A stretch of 64,000 nt of DNA, from the NCBI GenBank assembly GCA_945883785.1, contig CAMCYD010000002.1, positions 1 to 64,000 of the forward strand. The letters are read 5' to 3'. Source of the DNA: Helicobacter pylori PMSS1 (GTDB lineage: Bacteria; Campylobacterota; Campylobacteria; Campylobacterales; Arcobacteraceae). Below the pieces are notes generated by a model. That model searched no databases. It saw nothing but the letters and a program-made list of their open reading frames with translations, and had not been told where the DNA came from. The translations under genes and the position numbers were made by a program. Positions 1-10,565 of the stretch are shown here, piece after piece (the first letter of the stretch is position 1; each line of letters opens with the position of its first letter).

Positions 1-87
1 TCTATTGACTTTGAAGTTTAATTGCTCTTCATAAGAGTTTCCACCCAATGAACATCCACCACATATATTAAAATAATCGCATTGCAT
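1..87 (-). CDS. partial CDS, TrmA/RlmD-family tRNA/rRNA (uracil-5-)-methyltransferase N-terminus, runs off window edge
   Basis: Reverse strand reads MQCDYFNICGGCSLGGNSYEEQLNFKVNR, resembling the Cys-rich N-terminus of TrmA/RumA-type m5U methyltransferases (CxYFxxCGGCSL..Y.EQL..K). Confidence 0.6.
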   Translation of the reverse strand, partial: MQCDYFNICGGCSLGGNSYEEQLNFKVNR

Positions 88-139
88 TTTTCAAATCCTA
101 AGATAACATTATAGTTGTTGTTTTGATTTGGAGTATAAC

Positions 140-170
140 AAAAAAAGCCTTTGAGAGAAAACTCAAAGGC
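140..170 (-). terminator. intrinsic terminator downstream of flagellin gene
   Basis: Minus strand: GCCTTTGAG-TTTTCT-CTCAAAGGC followed by TTTTTTT. Confidence 0.85.
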
Positions 171-193
171 ATTTTATAAGAAAGCGGTTGTAT

Positions 194-1069
194 TTAGTTT
201 AGAAGTTTTAAAACATCATTTGGTCTAGAATTTGCTTGGGTTTCTGCATAAGTTGAAGCATTTGCTATTACTGTAAATTTATTGAAATTTGCTGATTCAC
301 TAGCATAATCAACATCTCGTATCACCGACTCTGCTGCAGCTATATTTGTGACTTGTGTCATCATGTTTCTCGTAGCTGACTCTATTTGATTTTGAGTTGA
401 ACCCAAATTTGATCTAAAGGCATTTAAATCGGTTATAGATGTATCAACTGTTGCTAGATATGCTTTTGAATAGTTTACAGTTAAACTTGAACCATCACCA
501 CCAGTATCAGTTTTCAATGAAGACAATGGATATAAGCCTGCGGTTCCTAGACCAGTCGTATTTGATTGAATAGTTCCAGTGGTAGTAATAGTATTAGTCC
601 CTTTTTCGCCAACTTGAAATATTAAAGCAGTACTTACATTATTATCTGTTTCACTTTTTTGCAGAAGAGACATTCCATTGTAATTTGTCTGGCTCGCGAT
701 ACTATCAAGCTGTATTAAGAGTTTGTTGATATCTTTTGAAAGTGCTTTTCGTCCCTCATCACTTGTAGTAGCAGTTGATGCCTGAATAAGCTTGGTTTTT
801 ACAATATCAAGTATATTTGATTGTTCCCCCATCGCTTTATCACCAATTTGTATCATAGTAACTGCACTATTTGCATTTGAGATACTTTGTCCTATACTAT
901 TTTTTTGAGTTCTTAACTTATCAGCTATCGCTAGACCAGATGCATCATCACTCGCCTTATTTATTCGCAATCCTGAACTTAACTTCTCTAAAGAATTATT
1001 CAAACTCATATTGTTGTTTGTTCCAGACTCTATAGCATTTAAGCTATTTACATTTGTATTGATTCTCAT
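194..1069 (-). CDS. flagellin (short, 291 aa)
   Basis: MRINTNVNSLNA...LSSGLRINKASDDASGLAIADKLRTQ N-terminal D0/D1 and RDVDYASESANF...NVLKLL-type C-terminus. Confidence 0.95.
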   Translation of the reverse strand: MRINTNVNSLNAIESGTNNNMSLNNSLEKLSSGLRINKASDDASGLAIADKLRTQKNSIGQSISNANSAVTMIQIGDKAMGEQSNILDIVKTKLIQASTATTSDEGRKALSKDINKLLIQLDSIASQTNYNGMSLLQKSETDNNVSTALIFQVGEKGTNTITTTGTIQSNTTGLGTAGLYPLSSLKTDTGGDGSSLTVNYSKAYLATVDTSITDLNAFRSNLGSTQNQIESATRNMMTQVTNIAAAESVIRDVDYASESANFNKFTVIANASTYAETQANSRPNDVLKLLN

Positions 1070-1129
1070 TTTTTACCCCTTTCTTAGAATAATATACGAA
1101 AGTATACTATTACATTTCTTAAATTTAGT

Positions 1130-4100
1130 TTAAAATATTCCATAAACACATCTTACATATACAGTTGTAGTTAAAGGGGACTCTAAGGCTCCGCCTTCTT
1201 TAATATCAAATGCCCAAATTTTTGTATTATCAGTGCTATACTTAGTACTCGTCAAAATTTTATAAGTTTCTACCCCTGTGTATGCTGGAATAAATCCATA
1301 ATATCCTCTTGCTGTAGTTGTGTTACTTATTCCAGCTCCAACCTCATAAGATGTTGGTACTCTCCATCCCTCTCCATATGTAGTCGCACAATACTGGATT
1401 CCAGTACCAGTATTATTAGCATCAATCTGAACATTTTTATTTGCATATGCAATTGAAACATTTACATCTGTTCCATATGTCGTATTTGATTCAGGCGAAT
1501 TTCCAAAACTTTGTGTAGCAGTTACTGCTGTTGTGTATGCCATAACAGCTGCTGAAGTTCTACTTACAAAAAGATGATGAACTGGGTCATGTTGTGAATA
1601 CTCACTTTTTGTAGTATTTCGATCACTTCCACCACTTGCTAAAGGATATGTAGCATCAACACTTCGAGCACTTGTGGTTGTATTTCTATCAGCATTTATA
1701 TAATTACTTTTCAACACATAATAATGCCCATCATCAACCTTTGCCATATTTGCCGATATATTATTTGCATCTAAAACTTTCACAGGCATCAAAACTTTTT
1801 CTAATGACACATTGGTTTCATCTGTCGCATACCATCTATTTACACTATCCCAAGTATAAGTGTTACCATCAAACAACACACTACTATTTGTATAATTTGA
1901 ATCTTTTTGATTTTTATACAGTTTCAATCCATTTGCTCGAACTGTAGCTTTAAATGTAAACGAAGCTGTATCTATGCCACCATTTGCCGTACCGCCATTA
2001 TCTTTCATAGTTACTGTGATATTTGAATCACCTAGTTCTTTTCCGTACAGTGTAACAGTTATAGTTCCAGTATTATTTATACCATTTGTTACTGTTGCGG
2101 TTGCTATAGCCGTATTGCTACTCACAACTGTAAGATTTACATCTTGAGATGGTACTTTATCTCCATCTGCTATAGTAAAGTTAAATGTTTTATTACTATC
2201 AAATGATACATTTACATCAGTTATTGTCGTTGATGTAAATGGCTTATCATTCACATCTGTTACATTCAAATCAACTATATTTGTATGGACAATAGTAGCA
2301 TTTGTTTCAATATTTTTCTCATTGACAGTTATTGTAAACTTTTTAGTTCCAACATCATTATCATTTAATGTACACTCAAAATGTATTTTCATCTGTTTTG
2401 TACTATTTCCATCAATATTTTGCGTCATAAGACTGCAAGGTTTATTATCTGCAACAACAAGACTTACAAATGTCAAGTTATTTTCATCTGGTTCTGTGAT
2501 ATTTACATCATAGATAAATGTCTCATTTTGTTTTCTTGTATTGTTTGAATCTCCCAAAGTAAATGTTGCTGGTTCATTAATGTTTTTTATGTTTATAGTT
2601 ACGTTTTGATCTGCAGTTAAATTTCCATCACTTACAGTTGCTTTGAATACATATACATTTTTAACTTCAAAATTTGGTATTGCTGTTGTTTTAAATGTCA
2701 CAACTCCTGATGAGCTATTGATATCAAATGGACTTGCATCTGTTCCGCTGATGCTGTATGTTAAAGTTGTATTTTGATCTGGATCTGAAGCATCTATGCC
2801 TATCGCACTGATTTGATTTTCATTTACCGTTGCAGTAACAGATGGAGTTAAAAATGCTGGTGCTTCGTTTACATTTTGAACTGTAATAAATACAACCTTG
2901 TATGGTTCAGAATTATTTCCATCTTTTGCATATACTGTAAATTGATACCTATTATTTGTACTTGCACTATAATTTGGTATTTTATCAGGTTTAAATGTTA
3001 CTACTCCAGTTGAACTATTGATATCAAACGAACTTGCCTCGTTAGAGTCAATCCTATAAGTTAAAATATCTCCATCAACATCTGTAGCATTCACATCAAT
3101 CGCATTTTTTTGATGTTCAAATACCGTAACATTATAATCAACAGCTTCAAATACTGGTGCATCATTTGCACTTGTTACTGTGATATTTACATCTTTCACG
3201 GCACTATAAAGTGCCGTATCTTTAACTTTATAACTGAAGCTATCAGTTCCATAATAGTTTGCAGCTGGTGAGTATGTAAATGCTCCAGTTGAAGTGTTAA
3301 TGTCAAGTGTTCCATGTGTCGTATCGGTTACTTTTAAATAAGTTATACTACTCGCATTGTTATCCACATCTGTTGCCGTCAGTGTTCCTGTTTTATTTGT
3401 ATCTTCATTTGTACTCACTAAAGTATTGTATGTAGCCACTGGTGCTTCGTTTATATTTTGAACTGTAATAAAGACAATTTGCGATACTTCAGAATTATTT
3501 CCATCTTTTGCATATACTGTAAATTGATATGGTGCATGTCCATAATCTGGAGCTGTTTTAAATGTTACTACTCCAGTTGAACTATTGATATCAAAGAAGC
3601 TTGCCTCATTAGAGTCAATCCTATAAGTTAAAACATCTCCATCGATATCTGTAGCATTCACATCAATCGCACCTGTTTGTTTTTCAAATACTGTAACATT
3701 ATAATCAGCAACTTCAAATACTGGTGTGTCATTTACACTTACTACTGTGATATTTACATCTTTTGTTGCACTATCTGCTATTCCATCATTTACTTTATAG
3801 CTAAAGTTATCAGTTCCTTTGTAGTTTGCAGTTGGTGAGTATACAAATGAACCATTTTCATTTACTGTAAGTGTTCCATGTGATGGTTCAGCTACTTTAC
3901 TATATTTTAAAGTGCTATTTACATCATTATCAGTTGCAGTTAATTGTCCTGTAGAGTTAGTATCTTCATTTGTACTCAATGAGTTAAATGTTGCAACTGG
4001 AATGTCATTTACAACATTTATTGTGATACTTACAGTTTTTGCACTACTTAAACTATTGTTTCCATCTTTTGCTTGATAAGTAAAGCTATCAGTTCCATTA

Positions 4101-7100
4101 TAATTTGCAGTTGGTGAATATACAAATGAACCATTTTCATTTACTGTAAGTGTTCCATGTGATACATTACCAACTTTTGCATAAGTTAAAGTATCACCGT
4201 CTACATCTGTTGCTGTTAGTGTTCCCGTAAAATTTGTATCCTCATTTGTAGCAAAAGAATCAAAAGTTGCAACTGGTGCATCATTTACTGATGTTACTGT
4301 GATATTTACATCTTTCACGGCACTATCAAGTGAACCATCATTGACTTTATAACTAAAACTATCTGCTCCATTGTAGTTTGCAGTAGTTGGTGCGTAACTA
4401 AAACTACCACTTGATTGAATAGTCACTGTTCCATGTAGTGCATCAGCTACTTTCGAATAAGTTAAAGAATTACCATCTACATCTGAACCTGTCAATGTTA
4501 TTCCAGTTTTGGTCGTATCTTCATTTGTACTAATCACCGCACTATATGTTGCAACTGGAGCTTCATTTGTATTGTATATAGCTATAGTGACACTTTGAGT
4601 TTGGTCATGCGAAGTATTTCCGTCACTTACTTTTACTGTAAAGCTATATGAAGATTTTGTTTCATAATTTGGTATTGCTGTTGTTTTGAATGCTACAACT
4701 CCAGTTGAGCTATTGATATCAAATGAATTTGCATCTGTTCCGCTGATGCTATATATTAAAGGAATTAAATTATCTGCATCTGTTGCAGTTATTGTTATCG
4801 CATTAATTTGATTTTCATTTACACTAGCTGATGTGCTCGATGTAATCACTGGTGTACTATCATTTAAGTTATTTATAGCAACTGATATATTTTTATATGC
4901 AGTATTATTATTCTCATCACTTGCTGTAACTATAAATGCATAACTTGTTTTTGTAGATTCAAAATCTGGAAGTGTTGTAAATTTTACAACTCCTGTTGAA
5001 CTATTGATATCAAAAGAACTTGCATCTCCACCAGTAACTAATCTATAAGCTACGACTGTTGTATTATTATCAGGGTCAGTTGCATGCAGAGTTATTGCAG
5101 TAAGTGTAGTGTTTTCATCTTTTGTTAAAACATAACTAACATTATTATCGAATACTGGAGCATTGAGATTTATACTATTAACCAAAATTGAAACTGATTG
5201 ATTTTGATCATGCATTACATCTCCATCATTTACAGTCGCTGTAAATGCATATGATGATTTAGAAGTATTATTTTCTGGAGCAACTTTAAAAGTTACAACA
5301 CCTGTTGAACTATTGATATCAAATGACTCAACATCTGTTCCGCTTATTGAATATGTTAAAGAAGTGAGGTTGTCTTCATCGGTTGCAAGAAGTGTAATAG
5401 CAGCAGTTTGATTTGCATCTACTGCGATAGTTGTTGATGCACCAGCTTGAAAATGTGGTAATACATCATTTAAATTCATTACATTTATTGTTACTGTTTG
5501 ATTGACTGTAGTTCTTGTGTCACCCACTATTGCTGTAAACGAATAAGACCGTTTAGTTTCATAATCAGGAGTATTTTTAAATGTAACGACTCCACCATTG
5601 ATATTAAATAAACTTGCATCTCCACCACTTATACTATATGTCAAAGTATCATTATCAACATCTGTTGCACTTAATGTTATTGCATTTGTTTGATTTTCAT
5701 TTTCACTAGATGTCGTACTAGATGTAAATACAGGAGCATCATTTACACTTGCAACTGTGATAGTTACAGTTTGCGCTGTACTATAATTTATTCCATCAAA
5801 TACTTTATATGCAAAGCTATCAGTTCCATTATAATTTGCAACTGGTGAATAAGTATAAGAACCATTCGTATTTACGACTACTGTTCCATGTGTTGCATTT
5901 AATTCTAAGGAATATTGCAAACTACTACTATTATTATCCGCATCTGTTGCTACTGGCAATGTTCCTGATTTATTGGTATCTTCACTTATACTAAATGATG
6001 TAGCTGTTGCAACTGGTACATCATTTACACTTACAACTGTGATATTTACATCTTTTGTTAAACTATACAGTGAGCCATCACTAACTTTATAACTAAAACG
6101 ACCTGGTCCATTGTAATTTGGAGTTGGTGTATAAGTGAATGAACCGCTAGTTTTGTTTACCACAAGTGTTCCATTTAATACACTACCAACTTGTTCATAA
6201 GTTACTGTATTATTATCTACATCTGTTGCCGTTAGTGTTCCTGTAAAATTTGTATCTTCATTTGTAGTAAAAGTATCTAATGTCGCTACTGGTGCATCAT
6301 TTGCATTGAGTAAATTTATTGTTATATTTTGATCTGCTGTTAAGTTTCCATCACTTACCGTTGCTATAAAAGAATAAGAAGATTTTGTTTCAAGATCTGG
6401 AGCTATTTTAAATGTTACAACTCCTGTTGCACTATTGATATTGAAAGTTGAATTTACATCCCCACTGATACTATATGTTAAAGTAGTGTTGCTATCAGCA
6501 TCAGTTGCATTTATATCTATCGCATTTGTTTGATTTTCATTTACAGATACAGTTGTACCAGAGATAAATACTGGTGCATCATTTATATTTAAAATATTTA
6601 TTGTTACTGTTTGATTTACATCATTTGTTCCATCATTGATGGTTGCTATAAATGAATAAGAAGATTTTGTTTCAAAATTTGGAGCTGTTTGAAATGTTAC
6701 AATTCCTGTTTCACTCTCAATAGTGAAACTATTTGCATTTGTTCCACCGCCGATACTATATGTTAAAGCATTCCCATCAATATCTGTTGCATTAATATCG
6801 ATTGCATTTGTTTGATTTTCATTTACAGATACTGTTGATATAGAAGTAAATTCTGGTGGTTCATTTGCATTTAAAATATTTATTGTTACAGTTTGATTTA
6901 CATCGCTTGTTCCATCACTTGCAGTTGCGATAAAAGAATATGAAGAATTTGTTTCAAAATTTGGAGCTGTTTTAAATGTTACGACTCCAGTTGCACTATT
7001 GATATCAAAATTTGTAGTGTCTGTAATTGAATATATCAAACTACTATTATCGTCATCAGTTGCCTGCAATGTTATAGCAGCTATTTGATTTTCATTTACA

Positions 7101-8425
7101 GATGTACTAATTGATGAAGTTGCAAATACTGGAGCATCATTTACATCAGTGATATGTATAGTGACAGTTTGTGTTGCAGTTAAATTTCCATCACTTACAG
7201 TTGCTATAAAAGAATAAGAAGAGTTTGTTTCAAAATTTGGTATTGCTGTTGTTTTAAAGGTTACAACTCCTGTTGAACTATTGATATCAAATGAATTTGC
7301 ATCATTTCCACTACTGATACTATATGTTACATTATTACCATCAATATCTGTTGCATTTATATCGATTGCATTTGTTTGATTTTCAGATACTGAAGTATTT
7401 GCATCAGATGTAAATACTGGCGATTCATTTGCATTCAAAATGTTTATTGTTACAGTTTGATTTGCTTCATTTGTTCCATCACTTACAGTTGCTACAAAAG
7501 AATAAGAAGAGTTTGTTTCAAAATTTGGAGCACTTTTAAATGTTACAACTCCTGTTGAAGTATTAATATCAAAAGTTGTAGTATCGCTAATTGAATATGT
7601 CAAACTACTATTATCATCTATCACTTTTAATGATATAACACTTGTCTGATTTTCATAAGCACTTGGATGTGATGATGAGATAAAAACTGGTTTCATATTT
7701 GCAATAGTTGCATATACGGTTGTATTATTTTCAAGTGTTATAGGGATATTTGAAGTATGCGTCAGATTTGCATCTTTTTGAATAGCCATCGCAAGTGCTT
7801 TAAAACTATTTGCACTATTATTATAATCATTTGTTACATTTGCTTCGCTATTGATTTTTTGTATCATTTGAAAGATTTTCAAACTTCTCACCAATTCATT
7901 TGGACTAGCAGTTCCGCTGGCAACTATGTCACCTACCATAGCTGTTGCATTCACCTCTAAAAATTCTGCAATATCAGTTTTTGCTTGCTCTAAAGTTGAA
8001 TTTGTTATCAGTTTGTAATCAGTAACAAGTGTATTTAAACTTGAAAGGACTACTGTACCATTTGTGTCATTTGAGTCAGTATTTGTAGCAATATTTTTGA
8101 TAATATATGGGAAAGTTTCATTTGTGTCGGCATCTCTCCCTCCATAAGCTATAATTACCATATTATCAGTTGGTGTCACACTTGAAAAACTAAATGTTCC
8201 ATTTGAAACCGTAGTTGTTCTGTTTGAAATTGCCTCATCACTGCAATCATTATTTTTATTTGTATCTATACAAACAGTTGCATCAACTATATAATTATCA
8301 ACTGCCACTCCATTTAATGTAACTGTTAAAGGAGATGAAGTATCAGAACCTCCACCTCCACCACCGCAAGCATTTAAAAATAACGCAACAACGAAAACTA
8401 ATATAAAATTTAAATATCTACCCAT
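1130..8425 (-). CDS. giant repeat lipoprotein/adhesin: lipobox, about 12 cadherin-like repeats, about 6 Big_9/VCBS-like repeats, DUF1566-like C-terminal domain
   Basis: LFLNAC lipobox plus poly-Gly; repeated NDAPVF..VNENQTNAIDINATDIDG..LTYSISG.D...FDINSSTGVVTFKT.PNFE..SSYSF.A.VSDG and NEDTNFTGTLTATDVDG...HGTLTVNENGSFVYSPTANYNGTDSFTY; C-term GIQYCATTYGEGWRVPTSYEV. Confidence 0.85.
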   Translation of the reverse strand: MGRYLNFILVFVVALFLNACGGGGGGSDTSSPLTVTLNGVAVDNYIVDATVCIDTNKNNDCSDEAISNRTTTVSNGTFSFSSVTPTDNMVIIAYGGRDADTNETFPYIIKNIATNTDSNDTNGTVVLSSLNTLVTDYKLITNSTLEQAKTDIAEFLEVNATAMVGDIVASGTASPNELVRSLKIFQMIQKINSEANVTNDYNNSANSFKALAMAIQKDANLTHTSNIPITLENNTTVYATIANMKPVFISSSHPSAYENQTSVISLKVIDDNSSLTYSISDTTTFDINTSTGVVTFKSAPNFETNSSYSFVATVSDGTNEANQTVTINILNANESPVFTSDANTSVSENQTNAIDINATDIDGNNVTYSISSGNDANSFDINSSTGVVTFKTTAIPNFETNSSYSFIATVSDGNLTATQTVTIHITDVNDAPVFATSSISTSVNENQIAAITLQATDDDNSSLIYSITDTTNFDINSATGVVTFKTAPNFETNSSYSFIATASDGTSDVNQTVTINILNANEPPEFTSISTVSVNENQTNAIDINATDIDGNALTYSIGGGTNANSFTIESETGIVTFQTAPNFETKSSYSFIATINDGTNDVNQTVTINILNINDAPVFISGTTVSVNENQTNAIDINATDADSNTTLTYSISGDVNSTFNINSATGVVTFKIAPDLETKSSYSFIATVSDGNLTADQNITINLLNANDAPVATLDTFTTNEDTNFTGTLTATDVDNNTVTYEQVGSVLNGTLVVNKTSGSFTYTPTPNYNGPGRFSYKVSDGSLYSLTKDVNITVVSVNDVPVATATSFSISEDTNKSGTLPVATDADNNSSSLQYSLELNATHGTVVVNTNGSYTYSPVANYNGTDSFAYKVFDGINYSTAQTVTITVASVNDAPVFTSSTTSSENENQTNAITLSATDVDNDTLTYSISGGDASLFNINGGVVTFKNTPDYETKRSYSFTAIVGDTRTTVNQTVTINVMNLNDVLPHFQAGASTTIAVDANQTAAITLLATDEDNLTSLTYSISGTDVESFDINSSTGVVTFKVAPENNTSKSSYAFTATVNDGDVMHDQNQSVSILVNSINLNAPVFDNNVSYVLTKDENTTLTAITLHATDPDNNTTVVAYRLVTGGDASSFDINSSTGVVKFTTLPDFESTKTSYAFIVTASDENNNTAYKNISVAINNLNDSTPVITSSTSASVNENQINAITITATDADNLIPLIYSISGTDANSFDINSSTGVVAFKTTAIPNYETKSSYSFTVKVSDGNTSHDQTQSVTIAIYNTNEAPVATYSAVISTNEDTTKTGITLTGSDVDGNSLTYSKVADALHGTVTIQSSGSFSYAPTTANYNGADSFSYKVNDGSLDSAVKDVNITVTSVNDAPVATFDSFATNEDTNFTGTLTATDVDGDTLTYAKVGNVSHGTLTVNENGSFVYSPTANYNGTDSFTYQAKDGNNSLSSAKTVSITINVVNDIPVATFNSLSTNEDTNSTGQLTATDNDVNSTLKYSKVAEPSHGTLTVNENGSFVYSPTANYKGTDNFSYKVNDGIADSATKDVNITVVSVNDTPVFEVADYNVTVFEKQTGAIDVNATDIDGDVLTYRIDSNEASFFDINSSTGVVTFKTAPDYGHAPYQFTVYAKDGNNSEVSQIVFITVQNINEAPVATYNTLVSTNEDTNKTGTLTATDVDNNASSITYLKVTDTTHGTLDINTSTGAFTYSPAANYYGTDSFSYKVKDTALYSAVKDVNITVTSANDAPVFEAVDYNVTVFEHQKNAIDVNATDVDGDILTYRIDSNEASSFDINSSTGVVTFKPDKIPNYSASTNNRYQFTVYAKDGNNSEPYKVVFITVQNVNEAPAFLTPSVTATVNENQISAIGIDASDPDQNTTLTYSISGTDASPFDINSSSGVVTFKTTAIPNFEVKNVYVFKATVSDGNLTADQNVTINIKNINEPATFTLGDSNNTRKQNETFIYDVNITEPDENNLTFVSLVVADNKPCSLMTQNIDGNSTKQMKIHFECTLNDNDVGTKKFTITVNEKNIETNATIVHTNIVDLNVTDVNDKPFTSTTITDVNVSFDSNKTFNFTIADGDKVPSQDVNLTVVSSNTAIATATVTNGINNTGTITVTLYGKELGDSNITVTMKDNGGTANGGIDTASFTFKATVRANGLKLYKNQKDSNYTNSSVLFDGNTYTWDSVNRWYATDETNVSLEKVLMPVKVLDANNISANMAKVDDGHYYVLKSNYINADRNTTTSARSVDATYPLASGGSDRNTTKSEYSQHDPVHHLFVSRTSAAVMAYTTAVTATQSFGNSPESNTTYGTDVNVSIAYANKNVQIDANNTGTGIQYCATTYGEGWRVPTSYEVGAGISNTTTARGYYGFIPAYTGVETYKILTSTKYSTDNTKIWAFDIKEGGALESPLTTTVYVRCVYGIF
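1900..7680 (-). repeat. tandem array of about 300-bp coding repeats (cadherin/Ig-like domains)
   Basis: Recurring near-identical DNA segments such as ggagctgttttaaatgttacaactcctgttgaactattgatatcaaa and atctgttgcatttatatcgattgcatttgtttgattttc. Confidence 0.85.
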
Positions 8426-8484
8426 GAAACTTTCCTTTATTAATAATTTGAATTTTACTAAACAATTCTTAAGATTAGATTAAT

Positions 8485-9228
8485 TTAAAAACCAAAATGA
8501 TAAAATTCTCTTGGTTCTTTTGCCTCAAATTCATAGTCCAAAATCTTTGTAATCTTGCTATGCAACATCACTCTTTGAACTTGTGTTGATGGTTTTCCGT
8601 ATTGAATATCTCCAACGATTGGAAATCCTGCATATTGCAAATGAACTCTTATTTGATGTGTTCGTCCATTTTCGATAACGATTTGTATTTTAGACTTATG
8701 TCCTTCCACCATATATGGCGTGACAATCGTTAAAGCTGGTTTCCCTTTTACTAAATCAATTTTACTTTTTGCGGTTTTTCCTTTGATGGTTAAAATAGGT
8801 AAATCTACTTTAAATTCATCAATAACTTTTCCATCGACAATAGCCACATATTCTTTGTAGACTTTATTGTCCATAAATTCTTTGATAGCTTTTCCCCTAA
8901 AGTCTTCATTTTTAGCGAGCATCATCACGCCACTTGTCTCTTTATCAAGTCTATTGAGAAGTTTTGCGTCTGGAAACATCTCTTCTACTTCACTTGCACT
9001 AAGATATGCTGGCTTATCAACTGCTAAAATGTCCTTATCTTGAAAGATAATTGTTACTTTTGGAATCTCTTTGATTTTAAAAATACTTTTATCGCTTATT
9101 TCGCCCCTTGCAACAAGAAGCTTTTTCCCTTCGCAAGTTACAATTCCTTTATCTATCAACTCTTTTGCTTTGCCATTTGAGATTCCCTCTTGTATTGCTA
9201 ATAATTTGTACGCTTTGTCGTTTGCCAT
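8485..9228 (-). CDS. RluA-family pseudouridine synthase
   Basis: LLNRLDKETSGVMMLAKN catalytic motif and GRTHQIRVHLQYAGFPIVGDIQYG. Confidence 0.93.
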   Translation of the reverse strand: MANDKAYKLLAIQEGISNGKAKELIDKGIVTCEGKKLLVARGEISDKSIFKIKEIPKVTIIFQDKDILAVDKPAYLSASEVEEMFPDAKLLNRLDKETSGVMMLAKNEDFRGKAIKEFMDNKVYKEYVAIVDGKVIDEFKVDLPILTIKGKTAKSKIDLVKGKPALTIVTPYMVEGHKSKIQIVIENGRTHQIRVHLQYAGFPIVGDIQYGKPSTQVQRVMLHSKITKILDYEFEAKEPREFYHFGF

Positions 9229-9240
9229 TTTTTTCCTTTT

Positions 9241-10437
9241 TTAATTGTTATCGTTTAAATTGCTGATGCACTGTTTACTGTTTATTTTTCTTATCATTTT
9301 TATTATCGGCGTTATATCACCACTTTGTCCAATTGATGTTTTCTCTAATGTCTTAATCTTATCCAAATAGTCTTTTAGTTCACTATCATCACATAAATAA
9401 TAATTAGCAACACATTCAAAAAGCGATTTTTGATTAAATATTTCTTTGCCACTTATGAGTTTGCATCCAAAAAATGCTGGCTCGACTGGATTGTGTCCAC
9501 CTGCTGTTTTAATAAATCCACCACCAAGTATCACAACATCACTTACGGCATAAATATTATTAAGTTCGCCCATCTTATCGACCAAAATAATATCACCAAA
9601 TAAATCATCTTTTTGACTCAATCTATGAAAATCCAGATCACTTTTTGCATATTTTGCCTGTATGAGTTCCCAAACCTCATCAAATCTTTCAGGATGCCTC
9701 GGAACTATCACAAGTCGTCCTTGTTTTCTATTCCAACTATTTAAAATAAGTTCCTCTTCGCTTTTATGGGTACTTCCAGCTGTTATCATTATTCCAAATG
9801 GTTTTGTATATTTTTTTGTTACTTTTGGAAGAGATGCTAGTTTAATATTTCCAATCACCTCTATATTTTTACCGCCAAGTTCAATAAGCCTCTCTTTATC
9901 TATTTGGCTTTGAGCAAAAATTTTATCAATATGTTTAAAAATATGTTGATACAAAAACTTGTATTTTTTGTATGTTTGATATGATTTATCGTTTATTCTT
10001 GCATTTATAAGGACAGTTACTGCTCCTTTTTGTGAAGCAACCAAAAAAAGCATATACCAAAGTTCTGCCTCCATCACCAAAAGTATTTTTTGTCGTTTTA
10101 TCCAGAAAGGCAAGAAAATCTCAAAAGGTAAATATCGTACATTTTTTACTATTTTTTTTCCCTCTTCAAAACCTGTATTTGTAATCACACTCAAATTTAT
10201 CTCATCTTTTTCTAATTGTTCAAGTATGGGCTTTAAAGCTTTCGTTTCACCCATTGAACAACTATGAAACCAAATTTTATCTGCTTCGAATGGTGGATTA
10301 TTTTTTAAGAAAAATTTTGAGGGGATTGCTTCACGATATTTATTTGTTCTTGATTTTATTAAAAGATAGGGTATTGCTAAAATATAGAGTAAAAACGATA
10401 AAAGAAAATAGATATATTTAAACACAATATTCTCCAA
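9241..10437 (-). CDS. waaA: 3-deoxy-D-manno-octulosonic acid (Kdo) transferase
   Basis: WFHSCSMGETKALKPIL, AGSTHKSEEELIL, VPRHPERF, GHNPVEPAFFG motifs; synteny with HP0958-like neighbour. Confidence 0.92.
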   Translation of the reverse strand: MENIVFKYIYFLLSFLLYILAIPYLLIKSRTNKYREAIPSKFFLKNNPPFEADKIWFHSCSMGETKALKPILEQLEKDEINLSVITNTGFEEGKKIVKNVRYLPFEIFLPFWIKRQKILLVMEAELWYMLFLVASQKGAVTVLINARINDKSYQTYKKYKFLYQHIFKHIDKIFAQSQIDKERLIELGGKNIEVIGNIKLASLPKVTKKYTKPFGIMITAGSTHKSEEELILNSWNRKQGRLVIVPRHPERFDEVWELIQAKYAKSDLDFHRLSQKDDLFGDIILVDKMGELNNIYAVSDVVILGGGFIKTAGGHNPVEPAFFGCKLISGKEIFNQKSLFECVANYYLCDDSELKDYLDKIKTLEKTSIGQSGDITPIIKMIRKINSKQCISNLNDNN

Positions 10438-10565
10438 AATAAAAAAGAAATTTGTTACTTTTAAATAGGCAAGGTGAAGTTGAATTTTTATAAAGAAGCC
10501 TACTTAAGTATGTGACTGAATAAAAAATTTAACCTCAACGAGGTATATTTTAAAAAGAACTATTT

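Noticed and set aside
194-1069. Flagellin as truncated pseudogene because of short length
   Set aside because: Both conserved termini are intact; a short central domain is normal for many flagellins.
1070-1130. Sigma-28/sigma-54 promoter upstream of flagellin
   Set aside because: Only loose matches (CGTATA-like -10, small palindrome GTATACTTTCGTATAT); spacing does not fit consensus well enough to annotate.
10438-10565. Possible small RNA between waaA and the zinc-ribbon gene
   Set aside because: 128-bp AT-rich gap with only weak short complementarities; no recognisable ncRNA motif.
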